NCBI GenBank assembly: GCA_963781035.1 | Contig: CAWAEN010000004.1 | Coordinates: forward strand, 744,001 to 808,000 | Direction: 5' to 3' | Source of the DNA: SZUA-35 sp963781035 | GTDB lineage: Bacteria; Actinomycetota; Acidimicrobiia; Acidimicrobiales; SZUA-35 | Length of the DNA stretch: 64,000 nucleotides | Notes under the pieces: generated by a model | The model's input: only the letters and a program-made list of their open reading frames with translations | Database searches by the model: none | Told to the model about the DNA's origin: nothing | In this document: positions 28,746 to 38,388 of the stretch, in pieces | Layout of the letters: every line of letters begins with the position of its first letter | Numbering within the stretch: the first letter of the stretch is position 1 | Program-made: the position numbers and the translations under genes

Positions 28746-29498
28746 TCACGACGAGAGGGTCAGTCCTCCGTCGACGACGAACACCAGGCCGGTCGTGTAT
28801 CGGTTGCGGATGAGGCCGAGGACGGCTTCGGCACAGTCGTCCGGTGTGGCCGACCGGGGGACGGGCGCGCTGGCGGCGACCGATTCGTGGAGTGCGTCCC
28901 AGCTCTCGGTCCATGGGGTGGCCACGAGTCCGGGGGCGACGGCGTTGAACCGGACGGGTCCGTAGCTCTTGGCCAGGAGCTTGGTCATCTGGTTGAGCGC
29001 GGCCTTGGCCATGGAGTACGCCATCGACGATCCCACGGGGCGGACTCCGGCGATCGAGGTGATCGTGATGACGTTGCCGTCGTCGGACTGCTGCAGCAGC
29101 GGGATCGCCGCTTTCGTGAGCCACCAGGTGCCGTAGACGTTGACCTGGAAGGTCTTGTCGAAGATCTCGTCTGTGAGGGCGTCGAGTTGATGGTGGGGGA
29201 CGACGGTGGTCCAGCCCGCGTTGTTGACGAGGATGTCGAGCTTCCCGTAGTGCTCGATGGTGGCGTCGAGGAGCGCCTGGCCCTGGCTCTGGTCGCTGAT
29301 GTCGGCCTGGACGTAGATCGACTCGGTCGGCAGCGACGCGGCGACTGCCTGGCCGGCCTCGACCGAGGTCGCCGAGTTCACCACGACGTTGGCGCCGAGC
29401 GCGGCGAGCCGGCGTGCAGTCTGCTCGCCGATCCCGCTCGACGAACCGGTGACGATCGCCACCTTCCCCGCCAACTCCTGCCCTGCTTGCTCACTCAT
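28746..29498 (-). CDS. SDR family oxidoreductase (FabG-like)
   Basis: 250 residues from ATG 29498; an in-frame ATG at 29525 would overlap no gene but lacks a good ribosome site, while AAAGGAAGTACGTG precedes 29498. Classical SDR motifs: TGSSSGIG for NAD(P) binding, NNAG near residue 95, catalytic Ser in ITSIAG and YSMAKAALN (Tyr-x3-Lys, read as YxxxK). The C-terminus VFVVDGGLTLSS is FabG-type. The following cluster includes enoyl-CoA hydratase, so a 3-hydroxyacyl-CoA or keto-acid dehydrogenase role is likely. Confidence 0.92.
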   Translation of the reverse strand: MSEQAGQELAGKVAIVTGSSSGIGEQTARRLAALGANVVVNSATSVEAGQAVAASLPTESIYVQADISDQSQGQALLDATIEHYGKLDILVNNAGWTTVVPHHQLDALTDEIFDKTFQVNVYGTWWLTKAAIPLLQQSDDGNVITITSIAGVRPVGSSMAYSMAKAALNQMTKLLAKSYGPVRFNAVAPGLVATPWTESWDALHESVAASAPVPRSATPDDCAEAVLGLIRNRYTTGLVFVVDGGLTLSS

Positions 29499-29589
29499 CA
29501 CGTACTTCCTTTGGAGATGTCCCAAACCTCGGGTTCCAGCCCCACAGAATCGGGGGTGATCGCCTCAGGTTGGAGTCGGGTGAACGGCT

Positions 29590-30421
29590 TCAGGCCTCGT
29601 CTCGGATCACCTGGAGACCCGACGGGTCGACCAGGCTGTCGAAGAGGCGCATGTTGTGGTTGTGACCGACGTGGTGCAGTCCGAACGCCGACTGGATGGC
29701 CGTGTACATACCCATCGCATCCAGGCTGTTGTTCACCGACTGCTTGGCCAGCGTGAGCCCGATCATCGGACGTTTGGCGATGTGGGCCGCCATGTCGAGC
29801 GTTGCCGACTCGAGCTCCTCGCGAGGCACCACCTTGTTGACCATGCCGTGCTGGAGCGCTTCGTTCGCGGTGATGGCCCGACCGGTGAACAGCATCTCCT
29901 TGGCGAGGCGGGCCCCCGCCTCGTAAGGATGGACGAAGTACTCGTGACCGTTCACGCCGAAGGCGACGACGGGGTCGGAGAAGGTGGCGTCCTCGGAGCA
30001 CACGATCAGATCCATCGGCCACACCAGCATCAGACCACCGGCAATGACCTTGCCTTGGACCTGAGCGATCGTCGGCTTGGCCAGATTGCGCCAGCGCCAG
30101 CAGAGCCCGATGTACATCTCGGCCTCGCGGGCCATGTAGCCCTCGGCCCCCTCGGCGTTGAAGTGGCACTGGGTGCCGATGGTGGGGAGATCGTTGATAT
30201 CGGATTCGTCTCGGAGATCGTGACCTGAGGAGAAGTGGTTTCCTTCGGCGGCGAGCACGATGCAGCGGACCTCGGTGTCCATCGCGGCGACGTCGAACGC
30301 CTCGTTCAGCTGGCTCAGCATCAGGTAGTCCTGGGCGTTGGCCGCTTCGGATCTCGTCAAGGTGACCCGACCCGACGCCCGGCGCGGGCTTGTCGAACCG
30401 GACTCGTTCCCACTCGCTCAC
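29590..30421 (-). CDS. Enoyl-CoA hydratase/isomerase (one frameshift)
   Basis: The start is GTG 30421 (VSEWERVRFDKPAPGVG) in one frame; the rest, from TRSEAANAQDYLML, is in another. One extra G in GTCGGGTCGG near 30364-30370 explains the change: without it the line reads GVGRVTLTRSEAANAQ, as in crotonase N-termini. Corrected length is about 277 residues. Oxyanion-hole motifs are visible as NHFSSGHDLRDE and KVIAGGLMLVWPMDLIV. The family hydrates or isomerises enoyl-CoA esters in beta-oxidation-type pathways; the exact substrate is unknown. The second catalytic Glu is replaced by Asp or Val in this region, so activity should be checked. Confidence 0.85.
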
Positions 30422-30511
30422 GTCGTGTGTCCCGTCATCGTCACAACGTTGCACAACTACGCTCGCCACGCCAACGCCACGTGCCGCCTGCTGCGACTAA
30501 CGTCGCCGGGC

Positions 30512-31066
30512 ATGAGCCAAAAACTTCGACTGTTGACCCGAGGCGTCTACGCCTTCGATGCCGTGGTCCAACGGGTCCCCGCTGACCAATGGGGCGCCCC
30601 CACGCCATGCACCGACTGGAACGCCAAGCAGTTGCTCGAACACCAGTGCTCCGTCCTCAACGGCGTGGCCACGATCGCCGAGACCGGCCAGATGGCGGCA
30701 CCGTCGCCGTCTCCGGACAACGTCGACCCGGTTGCGATGTGGAACGACTGCCGTGACCGTCTGCTCGGTGCCCTCGACCACCAGGGTGTGCTCTCCCAAA
30801 CGGGACCCTTCTGGTTCAGGGCGGCGAACGTCGACGAGCTCTGTGCCGCCGTGGCATGGGACCCGGTCACCCACGCATGGGACCTCGCCACCGCTGTCGG
30901 CCTCGATCATGCTCTCCCCGATGATCTGATCGAGGCCACGATGGCCACGGTCGAACCGCGCGCGGCGATGCTGGCCGAGAGCGGCCGGACTGCCGAGGCC
31001 GTCGACGTCGCCGCCGACGCGTCCACCCTCGAGCGGTTCCTCGCCCTGGTGGGCCGCAGCTGCTGA
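30512..31066 (+). CDS. TIGR03086 family metal-binding (mycothiol-dependent DinB-fold) protein
   Basis: 184 residues from ATG 30512. N-terminal FDAVVQRVPADQWGAPTPCTDWNAKQLLEH holds the TPCTDW motif and first metal His of the TIGR03086/mycothiol maleylpyruvate isomerase N-terminal family; the second is in PVTHAWDLATAVG. Members are metal-binding S-transferase relatives of unknown substrate and are markers of mycothiol-producing Actinobacteria. It is divergent from the hydratase gene with about 90 bases between starts. Confidence 0.85.
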   Translation: MSQKLRLLTRGVYAFDAVVQRVPADQWGAPTPCTDWNAKQLLEHQCSVLNGVATIAETGQMAAPSPSPDNVDPVAMWNDCRDRLLGALDHQGVLSQTGPFWFRAANVDELCAAVAWDPVTHAWDLATAVGLDHALPDDLIEATMATVEPRAAMLAESGRTAEAVDVAADASTLERFLALVGRSC

Positions 31067-31071
31067 TAGCC

Positions 31072-32490
31072 GTGGACGCCCGCCCGAACATCCTGTTCAT
31101 CATGAGCGACGACCACGCGTCGCACGCGATCTCTGCCTACGGAAGCCGTATCAACGCAACACCGAACCTCGACCGGATCGCCGCCGGCGGAATGCGGTTC
31201 GACTCGGTTTTCTGCACGAACTCGATCTGCACACCCAGCCGGGCTGCGATCCTGACGGGGACCTACAACCACGTCAATGGTGTCACCACGCTCGACACCC
31301 ACCTGGACAACACGCTCTGGACCTTTCCCAAGGCGCTCCAGGACGCGGGCTATCGGACCGGACTGATCGGCAAGTGGCATCTCGGTCACGGTCCTGCCCA
31401 CGATCCCGCCGGGTTCGACTTCTGGCGGATCCTTCCCGGCCAGGGTCACTACCACAATCCCGTGATGCTCCAGGCCGGAGACCACCCGGTCGTCGAACGC
31501 GGCGGGTACGTCACCGACCTCATCACCGACGACTGCCTCGGGTTCCTCGACCGACACCAGGCCAGACACCCGGATCAGCCGTTTGCGTTGTTCTGTCACC
31601 ACAAGGCGCCGCACCGCACCTGGGAGCCGAGCCGCGAGCACTTCACGATGTACGACGACGTCGACATCCCCGAGCCGGACACGTTCCGCGACGACCTCAC
31701 CGGTCGGGCCGACGTGATCCAGGCAGTGAAGATGCGGATGATGGACCTCGACCCCATCATCGATCTCAAGGCCACGGTCCCGCCTGGCCTCAGTCTCGAC
31801 GAGGAGATCAGCTGGCGCTATCAGCGCTACATCAAGGACTACCTGCGGGTGGTGGCCTCGATCGACGACAACGTCGGGCGCTTGCTCGACCGGCTCGACG
31901 CCGACGGTCTCACCGACAACACGATCGTGATCTACACGTCGGATCAAGGCTTCTTCCTCGGTGACCACGGCTGGTTCGACAAACGACTCATGTACGAGGA
32001 ATCGCTGAACATGCCGTTCCTCATGCGCTTTCCGAAGGAGATCGCTCCCGGCTCGACCAACGACGATGTGATCGTCAACGTCGATTTCGCACCCACCTTG
32101 CTCGAGCTGGCCGGAGTCGACACCCCGGATCATGTGCAGGGCCGATCGTTTGCCCCGACCCTCGGCGGCGAAACAGCAGCCGACTGGCCGACGTCGATGT
32201 ACTACCGGTACTGGATGCACCGCGACGGAGCCCACCTCTGCCCGGCCCACTACGGGGTTCGTACCAGGAGCCACAAACTGATCTGCTACTACAACGATCC
32301 CCTCGCCCAGCTCGGCGCCAACGGGCCGGCCGATCCGATCGAGTGGGAGCTGTTCGACCTCGAGAACGATCCGCTCGAGGTGTCCAACGTGATCGACGAC
32401 CCGGCCTACACCGACATCCTCATCGAGCTCCGGGCCGAGCTCGATCGGCTGCAGGCCGAACTCGGCGACGCTCCGTACCCGGGCACCTGA
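31072..32490 (+). CDS. Sulfatase
   Basis: 472 residues from GTG 31072, five bases after the TIGR03086 gene's stop. The N-terminal metal site MSDDHAS is at residues 11-17, and the sulfatase signature C53-T-P-S-R57 (in NSICTPSRAAILTG) marks the Cys that is converted to formylglycine. Downstream are TGLIGKWHLGHG, FFLGDHGWFDK and a C-terminal ENDPLEVSNVID, all typical of arylsulfatase/choline-sulfatase-like enzymes. No signal peptide is seen, so it should act in the cytoplasm. Activity requires a formylglycine-generating enzyme, not found here. Confidence 0.93.
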   Translation: MDARPNILFIMSDDHASHAISAYGSRINATPNLDRIAAGGMRFDSVFCTNSICTPSRAAILTGTYNHVNGVTTLDTHLDNTLWTFPKALQDAGYRTGLIGKWHLGHGPAHDPAGFDFWRILPGQGHYHNPVMLQAGDHPVVERGGYVTDLITDDCLGFLDRHQARHPDQPFALFCHHKAPHRTWEPSREHFTMYDDVDIPEPDTFRDDLTGRADVIQAVKMRMMDLDPIIDLKATVPPGLSLDEEISWRYQRYIKDYLRVVASIDDNVGRLLDRLDADGLTDNTIVIYTSDQGFFLGDHGWFDKRLMYEESLNMPFLMRFPKEIAPGSTNDDVIVNVDFAPTLLELAGVDTPDHVQGRSFAPTLGGETAADWPTSMYYRYWMHRDGAHLCPAHYGVRTRSHKLICYYNDPLAQLGANGPADPIEWELFDLENDPLEVSNVIDDPAYTDILIELRAELDRLQAELGDAPYPGT

Positions 32491-32554
32491 GCTCGGCCAC
32501 GTCGGCCGACGGCTCGGGCCGCGCCACGGCAGCTCCCTCGTAGCCTGTTGCCTC

Positions 32555-34348
32555 ATGCGGAGCGGGAGGGGACGAGCACGATCGAGCGCGCTCGTCCTGG
32601 CGGTCTTCGTCGCGGTGCTGCTGGCCGCCGGCTGCACCGATGACCCGTCGACCACCAGCCCATCGATCGTTCCGTTGGTGCCCGGCGCCCCGGCTTCGGC
32701 CACCGACGCCTCCGTGATCCGGTACGGACTGGCGACCTCGCCGGCCAATCCATGGGCCCACTACCGCACGAGTTGTGACACGGCGTGCGGGATCGTCTTC
32801 GGAGCCATCACCGACACCCTCTTCGCCACTTCCGTCGACAACGAGACCGTGCCTCTGCTCGTCGAGCGGGCATCGGCCAACAACGACCGCACCGTTCACA
32901 CCTGGCGGCTGCGGACCGGCATCCTGTTCAGTGACGGGAGCCCGTTCGACGCAGCCGCAGCGAAAGTCAACATCGACGCCTGTCGTCAGAGCCCGCTCAC
33001 CGGTCCGGGCCTCGCCGGCATCGATGATGTCCGGGCCGAAGACCAGACCCTCACCATCACGTCCCTCGCCCCGTGGGCATCGTTGCCGGCCCACTTCGCC
33101 GAGACACCATGTGGTCACATGTTCTCGGCCGACTGGTTGGAGACGTTGGCGGACCTGCCGCAACGAACGGGAATCGGCGGTGTCGTCGACACGGCGATCA
33201 CCGCCACCGATCCGACCGGTGACGCAGGGATCCCGATTGGTCTCGGCCCGTTCTCCGTGGTGTCGTTCGAGGAGGGCAACGGGAACAGTCTTGTCGTCGA
33301 ACGCAATCCGACCTACTGGCGCGGCCCGAGCGGAATCACCAGCGAGACGCTGCCCAGGCTCGACACCATCGAATTCGTCGCGTTGTCAGACGAGGCTGTG
33401 CGCTTGGCCGGATTCGACAACGAGCAGCTCGACATCGTCCACACATCCGATGCCCGCAGCCGCGGCATCCTCGCCGACGCCGATGGAGCCGTGGTCGAGT
33501 CGGCCGCCTACGCCGACACGGTCCACCTGGTGCTCAACAGCGCCGCTCCGACGGACGACGACAGCGAACCGCTCAGTCTGGTCAGCTGCCGGCGGGCGCT
33601 CGTGCGAGCAGTGGATCGGGCTGCCTTCGCTCTGGGTGTCGACGCTGTGCCGGCCGGCGGGCCGTTCGGCCCTGGATCACTCGGGCACGACCAGACGGCA
33701 GTTGCCGAGCCATTCGACGAGGCAACGGCTCGACGCTGGACCGATTCCTGCCTCGAGGCCACCGGCGTCGATGACGAACCGCTCAGGCTGCACTTGTTGG
33801 CCGGCGAGAATGATGGCCGAGCCACGGCACTCGCGGCCATGATCAACCGAGCGATCGGGCCCACCGCGATCGAGGGCGGAGACAGTGCGAGTGGGGGCAT
33901 CGCGAGCGGAGGAATCGAGATCGAGGTGATCGCCGTTTCCGGCGGCGAGCTGGCTCGTCGGGCCCTCCTCGGCGACTTCGAGATCCTCCTGTGGGAGAAC
34001 CACGGCGGAACCCATCCCGACCTCCAGTTCTCGTGGTGGTACGGCGAGGCGTCAGCGCCCGTCGGCTCACTGTCGACCAACCTCGGCCGCATCCACGATC
34101 CGGCGCTCGATCGTGCACTGGTGGATCTGCGCCGAGCTGATGATCGGTCAGCGGTGGATGGCGCAACCGCCCGCCTGGGGCGGGCGTTCACAACGAACGC
34201 GTGGAACGTGTGGCTCTACTGGGTCGAGTGGATGGTCGCCGCCGATCCGTCCGTACAACTCGACGTCACACGATCCACCCCGGACGGCATCGCACTGATC
34301 CCGATGTGGAACGGCGTGCACTCGCTGTCGAACGTGGAGCGGCCATGA
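32555..34348 (+). CDS. ABC transporter substrate-binding lipoprotein (family 5)
   Basis: 597 residues with a lipobox LLAAGC (Cys27) after a hydrophobic signal. The SBP_bac_5 pattern follows: TVHTWRLRTGILFSDGSPFDAAAAKVN, VERNPTYWRGP, and CRRALVRAVDRAAFALGV. Family 5 proteins bind peptides, nickel, or sugars at the outer side of the membrane and feed Dpp/Opp-type permeases. It converges with the dppC-like gene (20 bases apart) and is followed by the whole permease/ATPase set on the other strand, which has its own binding protein. It may serve the same permease with a different ligand. Confidence 0.9.
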   Translation: MRSGRGRARSSALVLAVFVAVLLAAGCTDDPSTTSPSIVPLVPGAPASATDASVIRYGLATSPANPWAHYRTSCDTACGIVFGAITDTLFATSVDNETVPLLVERASANNDRTVHTWRLRTGILFSDGSPFDAAAAKVNIDACRQSPLTGPGLAGIDDVRAEDQTLTITSLAPWASLPAHFAETPCGHMFSADWLETLADLPQRTGIGGVVDTAITATDPTGDAGIPIGLGPFSVVSFEEGNGNSLVVERNPTYWRGPSGITSETLPRLDTIEFVALSDEAVRLAGFDNEQLDIVHTSDARSRGILADADGAVVESAAYADTVHLVLNSAAPTDDDSEPLSLVSCRRALVRAVDRAAFALGVDAVPAGGPFGPGSLGHDQTAVAEPFDEATARRWTDSCLEATGVDDEPLRLHLLAGENDGRATALAAMINRAIGPTAIEGGDSASGGIASGGIEIEVIAVSGGELARRALLGDFEILLWENHGGTHPDLQFSWWYGEASAPVGSLSTNLGRIHDPALDRALVDLRRADDRSAVDGATARLGRAFTTNAWNVWLYWVEWMVAADPSVQLDVTRSTPDGIALIPMWNGVHSLSNVERP

Positions 34349-34367
34349 CCACGCCACGTTGGCGTTG

Positions 34368-35357
34368 CTACAGCGCCGAGGAGCGGTATGCCGCCCGCTT
34401 CTGGAGCCAGTCACCGACCTGGTTGAGGGACAGAACCGTGAACGAAAGAGCAAGTGAGGGCCAGAGCACCGGGAAGATGGTCTGTTTGATGTCCTTGCGA
34501 CCCTCGTTGATCATGTTGCCCCAGGTCGGTTCAGGCGGCTGGACGCTGAGACCGAGGAAGCTGAGCGTTCCCTCGACCACGATGACGAACGCCGCAGCGA
34601 CGAGCGCGTAGGCCAGCAGCGTCGGCAGCACGTTCGGGATGATCTCCCGGAAGAGGATCTTGAACTTCTTCGTGCCGATCGCCTGAGCGGCGTGCACGAA
34701 CTCGCGGTTGGCGATGGCCAGCGTGTTTGCCCGCGCCACACGGGTGTAGGCCGGTACCGAGAGCAAGCCGATCACGATGGCGATCACGAACAGGTTGCGA
34801 ACCTCGAAGATCGACACCATCGCCAGCAGCAGAACGAGCGCCGGGAAGGCGAGGATCACATCGATGATCGACATGATCACGGTCTCTGTCTTGCCCCGGA
34901 CGTAGCCGACGAAGCTGCCGAGGAAGCCGCCGATGATCACGCCGCAAGCTGCGGCGGTTCCGGCGACGATGATGGAGGTCCACCCGCCGAGGACGATTCG
35001 GGAGAAGGTGTCTCTGGAAAGGATGTCGGTGCCGAGGAGATGATTGGTAGATGGGCCCTCGTTGGGGAGCGCAGAACGCTCGCCGGTGCGGAAATCGACG
35101 CCCTGGAAATATGGGTCTTTGAGCGGCAGCGCGCCGCCGACCCAGCCATCGATCTTGGCCCAGATCGCACCGATGAGGACGAACAGCAACCAAAGAGTCG
35201 AGAGCTTCACCGTGAGAGGCATGTCTCGGAAAAGGCCGATCGGGCCGATCCGCTTCTTGCCCGGTGTGGTCGCCGCTGCGTCGATGGGGAGCGCCGTCGA
35301 GATGCGAGTGAGCTTGTCGCTCGGATACTCGGTGTCCGATGAATCGGTCGCGGTCAT
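34368..35357 (-). CDS. ABC transporter permease, DppC/OppC type
   Basis: 329 residues with an N-terminal cytoplasmic extension, a first hydrophobic helix near residues 50-68 (LSTLWLLFVLIGAIWAK) and five more in the C-terminal half. The EAA loop that contacts the ATPases is in FVHAAQAIGTKKFKILFREI. The long periplasmic segment after helix 1 with SALPNEGPSTNHLLGTDILSRD is characteristic of DppC/OppC. It is four bases downstream of the dppB-like gene and is the last gene of this leftward operon. Confidence 0.93.
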   Translation of the reverse strand: MTATDSSDTEYPSDKLTRISTALPIDAAATTPGKKRIGPIGLFRDMPLTVKLSTLWLLFVLIGAIWAKIDGWVGGALPLKDPYFQGVDFRTGERSALPNEGPSTNHLLGTDILSRDTFSRIVLGGWTSIIVAGTAAACGVIIGGFLGSFVGYVRGKTETVIMSIIDVILAFPALVLLLAMVSIFEVRNLFVIAIVIGLLSVPAYTRVARANTLAIANREFVHAAQAIGTKKFKILFREIIPNVLPTLLAYALVAAAFVIVVEGTLSFLGLSVQPPEPTWGNMINEGRKDIKQTIFPVLWPSLALSFTVLSLNQVGDWLQKRAAYRSSAL

Positions 35358-35361
35358 GGCC

Positions 35362-36314
35362 TCAGCTCTTTCGGATGCGGGGATCGATGACGAGATACAG
35401 CAGGTCGACGAGGGTGTTGACCACGACGTAGGCGGCGGCGATGAACACGGTGATGCCCTGGATCACGATGATGTCACGCTGCGAGATGGCGTTGATCAAG
35501 CGGAAGCCGAGGCCGGGGAGGGCGAACAGTGTTTCGATCACGACCGTGCCGCCGAGCAGGGCACCGAAGTTGATCCCGGCGATGGTGATCAGGCTCAAAG
35601 AACTCGGCCGCAGCGCATGGCGGAACAGCACGTACCGATCGGTGAGCCCCTTCGCTCTGGCCGACAGCACGAAGTTCTCCTGGAGCGTGGCGATCATGTC
35701 GGAACGGAGGAGGCGGGAGAAGATCGCCATCTGGGTGAGGGCCAGGGCGAACGATGGGAGAATCGACGTCTTGAGGTTGGGGATGATCCCTTCGCTGATG
35801 CGGTTCCAGCCCGTCGACGGCAACAGATTGAACTTTACGGTCAGCAGCCAGATCAGCATGATGCCGACGATGAAGTTCGGGACCGACAGCGCCACCTGAG
35901 CCGCGGCCGAGGTGATCTGATCGGAGGCGCGCCCCTGGCGGTAGGCGCCGATCACGCCCATCGGGAACGGCCATGACGAGGGCGAGGAACACGGCGAACA
36001 GGGCGAGCTGGGCGGTGACGGGAATCCGCTGCTTGATGGTCTCGGCCACCGGTTGGTCGGTGACGAACGATCTGCCGAGGTCTCCGGTCGACGGCGTCGC
36101 CCAGCCACAGGCCGTAGCGGACGAGGAGGGGTTCGTCGAGGTTCAGCTCGGCTCGGATCCGATCGATCGTCTCCTGGTCGCGAGGAGCGTCCGGGGGAAG
36201 GATGGCGTTGACCGGATCACCGGGAAGCAACGCCGTCATGATGAAGGTGAGAAACGAAACTGCGAGCAACGTGGCCACGAGCCGGACCAGACGGTATGCC
36301 AGAACCTTCGCCAT
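35362..36314 (-). CDS. ABC transporter permease, DppB/OppB type (two frameshifts)
   Basis: From ATG 36314: MAKVLAYRLVRLVATLLAVSFLTF in the first frame, typical of DppB, followed by the MTALLPGDPVNAIL motif. The frame changes near 36100 and 35970; the middle part has AETIKQRIPVTAQLALFAVFLAL and the last part carries the EAA-type loop with RAKGLTDRYVLFRHALRPS. Corrected length is about 317 residues, normal for DppB. All six predicted helices survive in the joined reading, so the breaks are probably sequence errors. Confidence 0.85.
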
Positions 36315-36355
36315 GAATGGCTACTCCTTACTCCGGGAACAGGGGTGAACAACAG

Positions 36356-36394
36356 TCGGGGGTGGAAGGGCCGCTGAAGCCCTTCCACCCCCGA
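36356..36394 (-). terminator. Perfect 16-bp hairpin between binding-protein and permease genes
   Basis: Arms TCGGGGGTGGAAGGGC (36356-36371) and GCCCTTCCACCCCCGA (36379-36394) with a seven-base loop. On the minus strand it begins 10 bases after the binding-protein stop, about 40 bases before the dppB start. A weak T-rich tail (CTGTTGTTC) follows. Such hairpins between a binding-protein gene and its permeases usually attenuate transcription or protect the upstream mRNA. Confidence 0.75.
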
Positions 36395-36404
36395 CCGATC
36401 AGTC

Positions 36405-38204
36405 TCAGCCGGCTTCGATCGAGACCTCGTGGTAGCGGCCTTCGACCGCAGGAATGACCTGCGCCGAGCTCACCGGAAGGCAGGTGCCATCCGTTGAGAC
36501 CGGTGACCGAGGGATCGATACCGAATGCCGTTGCCGTGTGACCCGAGTACCAGATCGGCACCTCCTCAGCGATGGTCAGCATGATCGACTCGTAGAGCGC
36601 ATAGCGCTCTTCGAACACATCGGTCTTGGTCGCTGCGACGGCGGCTCCGAAGGCGTCACCGTTGAAGTAGTTGGCGAAGTTCAGCGGGGAGACGACGCCG
36701 GGGATCCCGGCAGCGTCAGCAATCTCCGGGGTCGGTGGAGCCAGCGCACGGGTTGAGGTCGGTCGACGGATCACTGTCGGAGCTGAAGCGCCAGCAGTGA
36801 GCACCGTGCGCTACCGTTGAAGTCCGGCGGTGCGCCGAGGGCGTTGTTGATGTGGGTCTGCTGATCGAAGTTGGTCAGCGAGACGTTCACCAGCTCCGAA
36901 CCGGTCCAGACTTCCTCGATCACCTGCATGGCAGCGATCAGGGTGGGGTCCGGCGGGCACGACAGCTCGACGTCGATCTTCTCGCCGACGGTCTTGCCGT
37001 CGGAACGAGCTCGGATCGTCGATGTACTCCTGGAGGGAGAGCAACACCGGCGTCGAAGTCGAACTTCGGCCAGGCATCTGCGACCTTCTGGGAGTACCAC
37101 GGGGAGTCAGGGCTGAACCACTGCGTGGCCGGCAGGGAGATGCCGGTGCCGCCGAGGGCCTCGATGACTCGGTCCTGCGGGTTGAGCTGGACGAGGCCCG
37201 AGTCGGACACGAACGTCGTCGTATGGCGGCAACCGCGTTGTTGAACATGCCACCGCCGGTGTTGTTGCCCTGGAACTGCAGGACTTCGATGCTGTCCTCC
37301 TCGTAGGGCATCACGAATGGTGCCCTGGCGAAGGGTCTGCATGACATTGACGGTGCCTGAGAGCAGCGAGTCGAGACGGGTGGTCTCGTCAGGGATCGGA
37401 CGGAACGTGATGCTGTCGAGGTACGGCAGCTGGTTGCCGTCGGGGTCGACGTTCCACCAGCTGTCATTGCGGACGACAACGGTGGCGTTGTCGAGGTCGC
37501 GTGACTCGATCATGAACGCCCCGGTTCCGACCGGTTCGTTGCTGAATCCGTCTGGGTCTGCCGCAGCGGCAGCTGGCTCGAACACGCGCCATCGGAGCCC
37601 GGCGGTGCCGAGGAACGACAGGAACGCCGAGTTGCCGGCGCTGAGGGTGTAGGTGACCTCGAGGTCTCCCGTGGCCTGGACGTCAGCGAGATTCGATGCG
37701 CTGATCGAACCTGACGACGCGGCGCCTGTCTGCTGGATCGCGAACATGTCAACGATGGTCTGGGCTGTGAGCTCGACACCGTTGTGGAACGTGACACCCT
37801 GGGCGCAGCGTCACCACGTATTCGGTGAAGTCATCGTTGCCGGTGACCGATTCGGCCAGGAAGGGCTGGGAATTCCGTTCTCGTCGACCTCGAAGAGTTG
37901 GTCGTAGATCGGAACGCATGATGTTGTAGCAAGGAGAGGCGCAGGTGTCCTCCCACGGCCGAAGGCCGACGGCCTCGGCTTCGAGCCCGACCACGAGGTC
38001 GCCGCCGTAGGTGCGCTCACCCTCGACTGCTTCGGTCTCGGTGTCGGCGGCGGTGGTCGCCGTCGTTTCCTCGGTGTCGCCACCTTCGGTGGTATCGGTC
38101 TCGGCGTTTCCGTCGTCGCCATCGTCACTCCCGCCGCACGCGGCGGCGATGAGAGCGAAGGCGAACAACAACGCGAGCAGTCTTTGCAACTGTCGCAAGT
38201 TCAT
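36405..38204 (-). CDS. ABC transporter substrate-binding lipoprotein (family 5), heavily frameshifted
   Basis: Start ATG 38204 behind GGGGAG; lipobox IAAACGG (Cys23); acidic Thr-rich linker; then SBP_bac_5 blocks: TYGGDLVVGLEAEAVGLRPWEDTC, IYDQLFEVDENGIP, QPFLAESVTGNDDFTEYVVTL, TGAFMIESRDLDNATVVVRND, DSITFRPIPDETTRLDSLLSGTVNVMQ and near the end VVSPLNFANYFN and VPAVEGRYHEVSIEAG before the TGA at 36405-36407. These blocks alternate among three frames with about ten changes in 1.8 kb (near 37915, 37880, 37805, 37325, 37225, 37050, 37010, 36800, 36745 and 36465). Joined length is about 600 residues. Conserved residues are intact between breaks, so this is more likely a poor consensus than an old pseudogene. 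Confidence 0.8.
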
Positions 38205-38388
38205 GGATTCTCCCCTTTGGGTTGTCTTGCAGATCGGAGAATTGGCTCCGATCTGGTCTGGATGGTGTAGCAGATGTGACGTGGGACACAAATTCAGGGC
38301 ACATGATCGACACGTGCGCGTCATGGTGACGTCCACGGCCAATCGTCTCGTCGGTGATGCGATCTGGACGTGGTCGGTCCAGCGATGA

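Noticed and set aside
30907..32748. 613-residue minus-strand open frame
   Set aside because: Antisense to the sulfatase gene, whose CTPSR motif and family blocks are clear; no motif in the antisense product.
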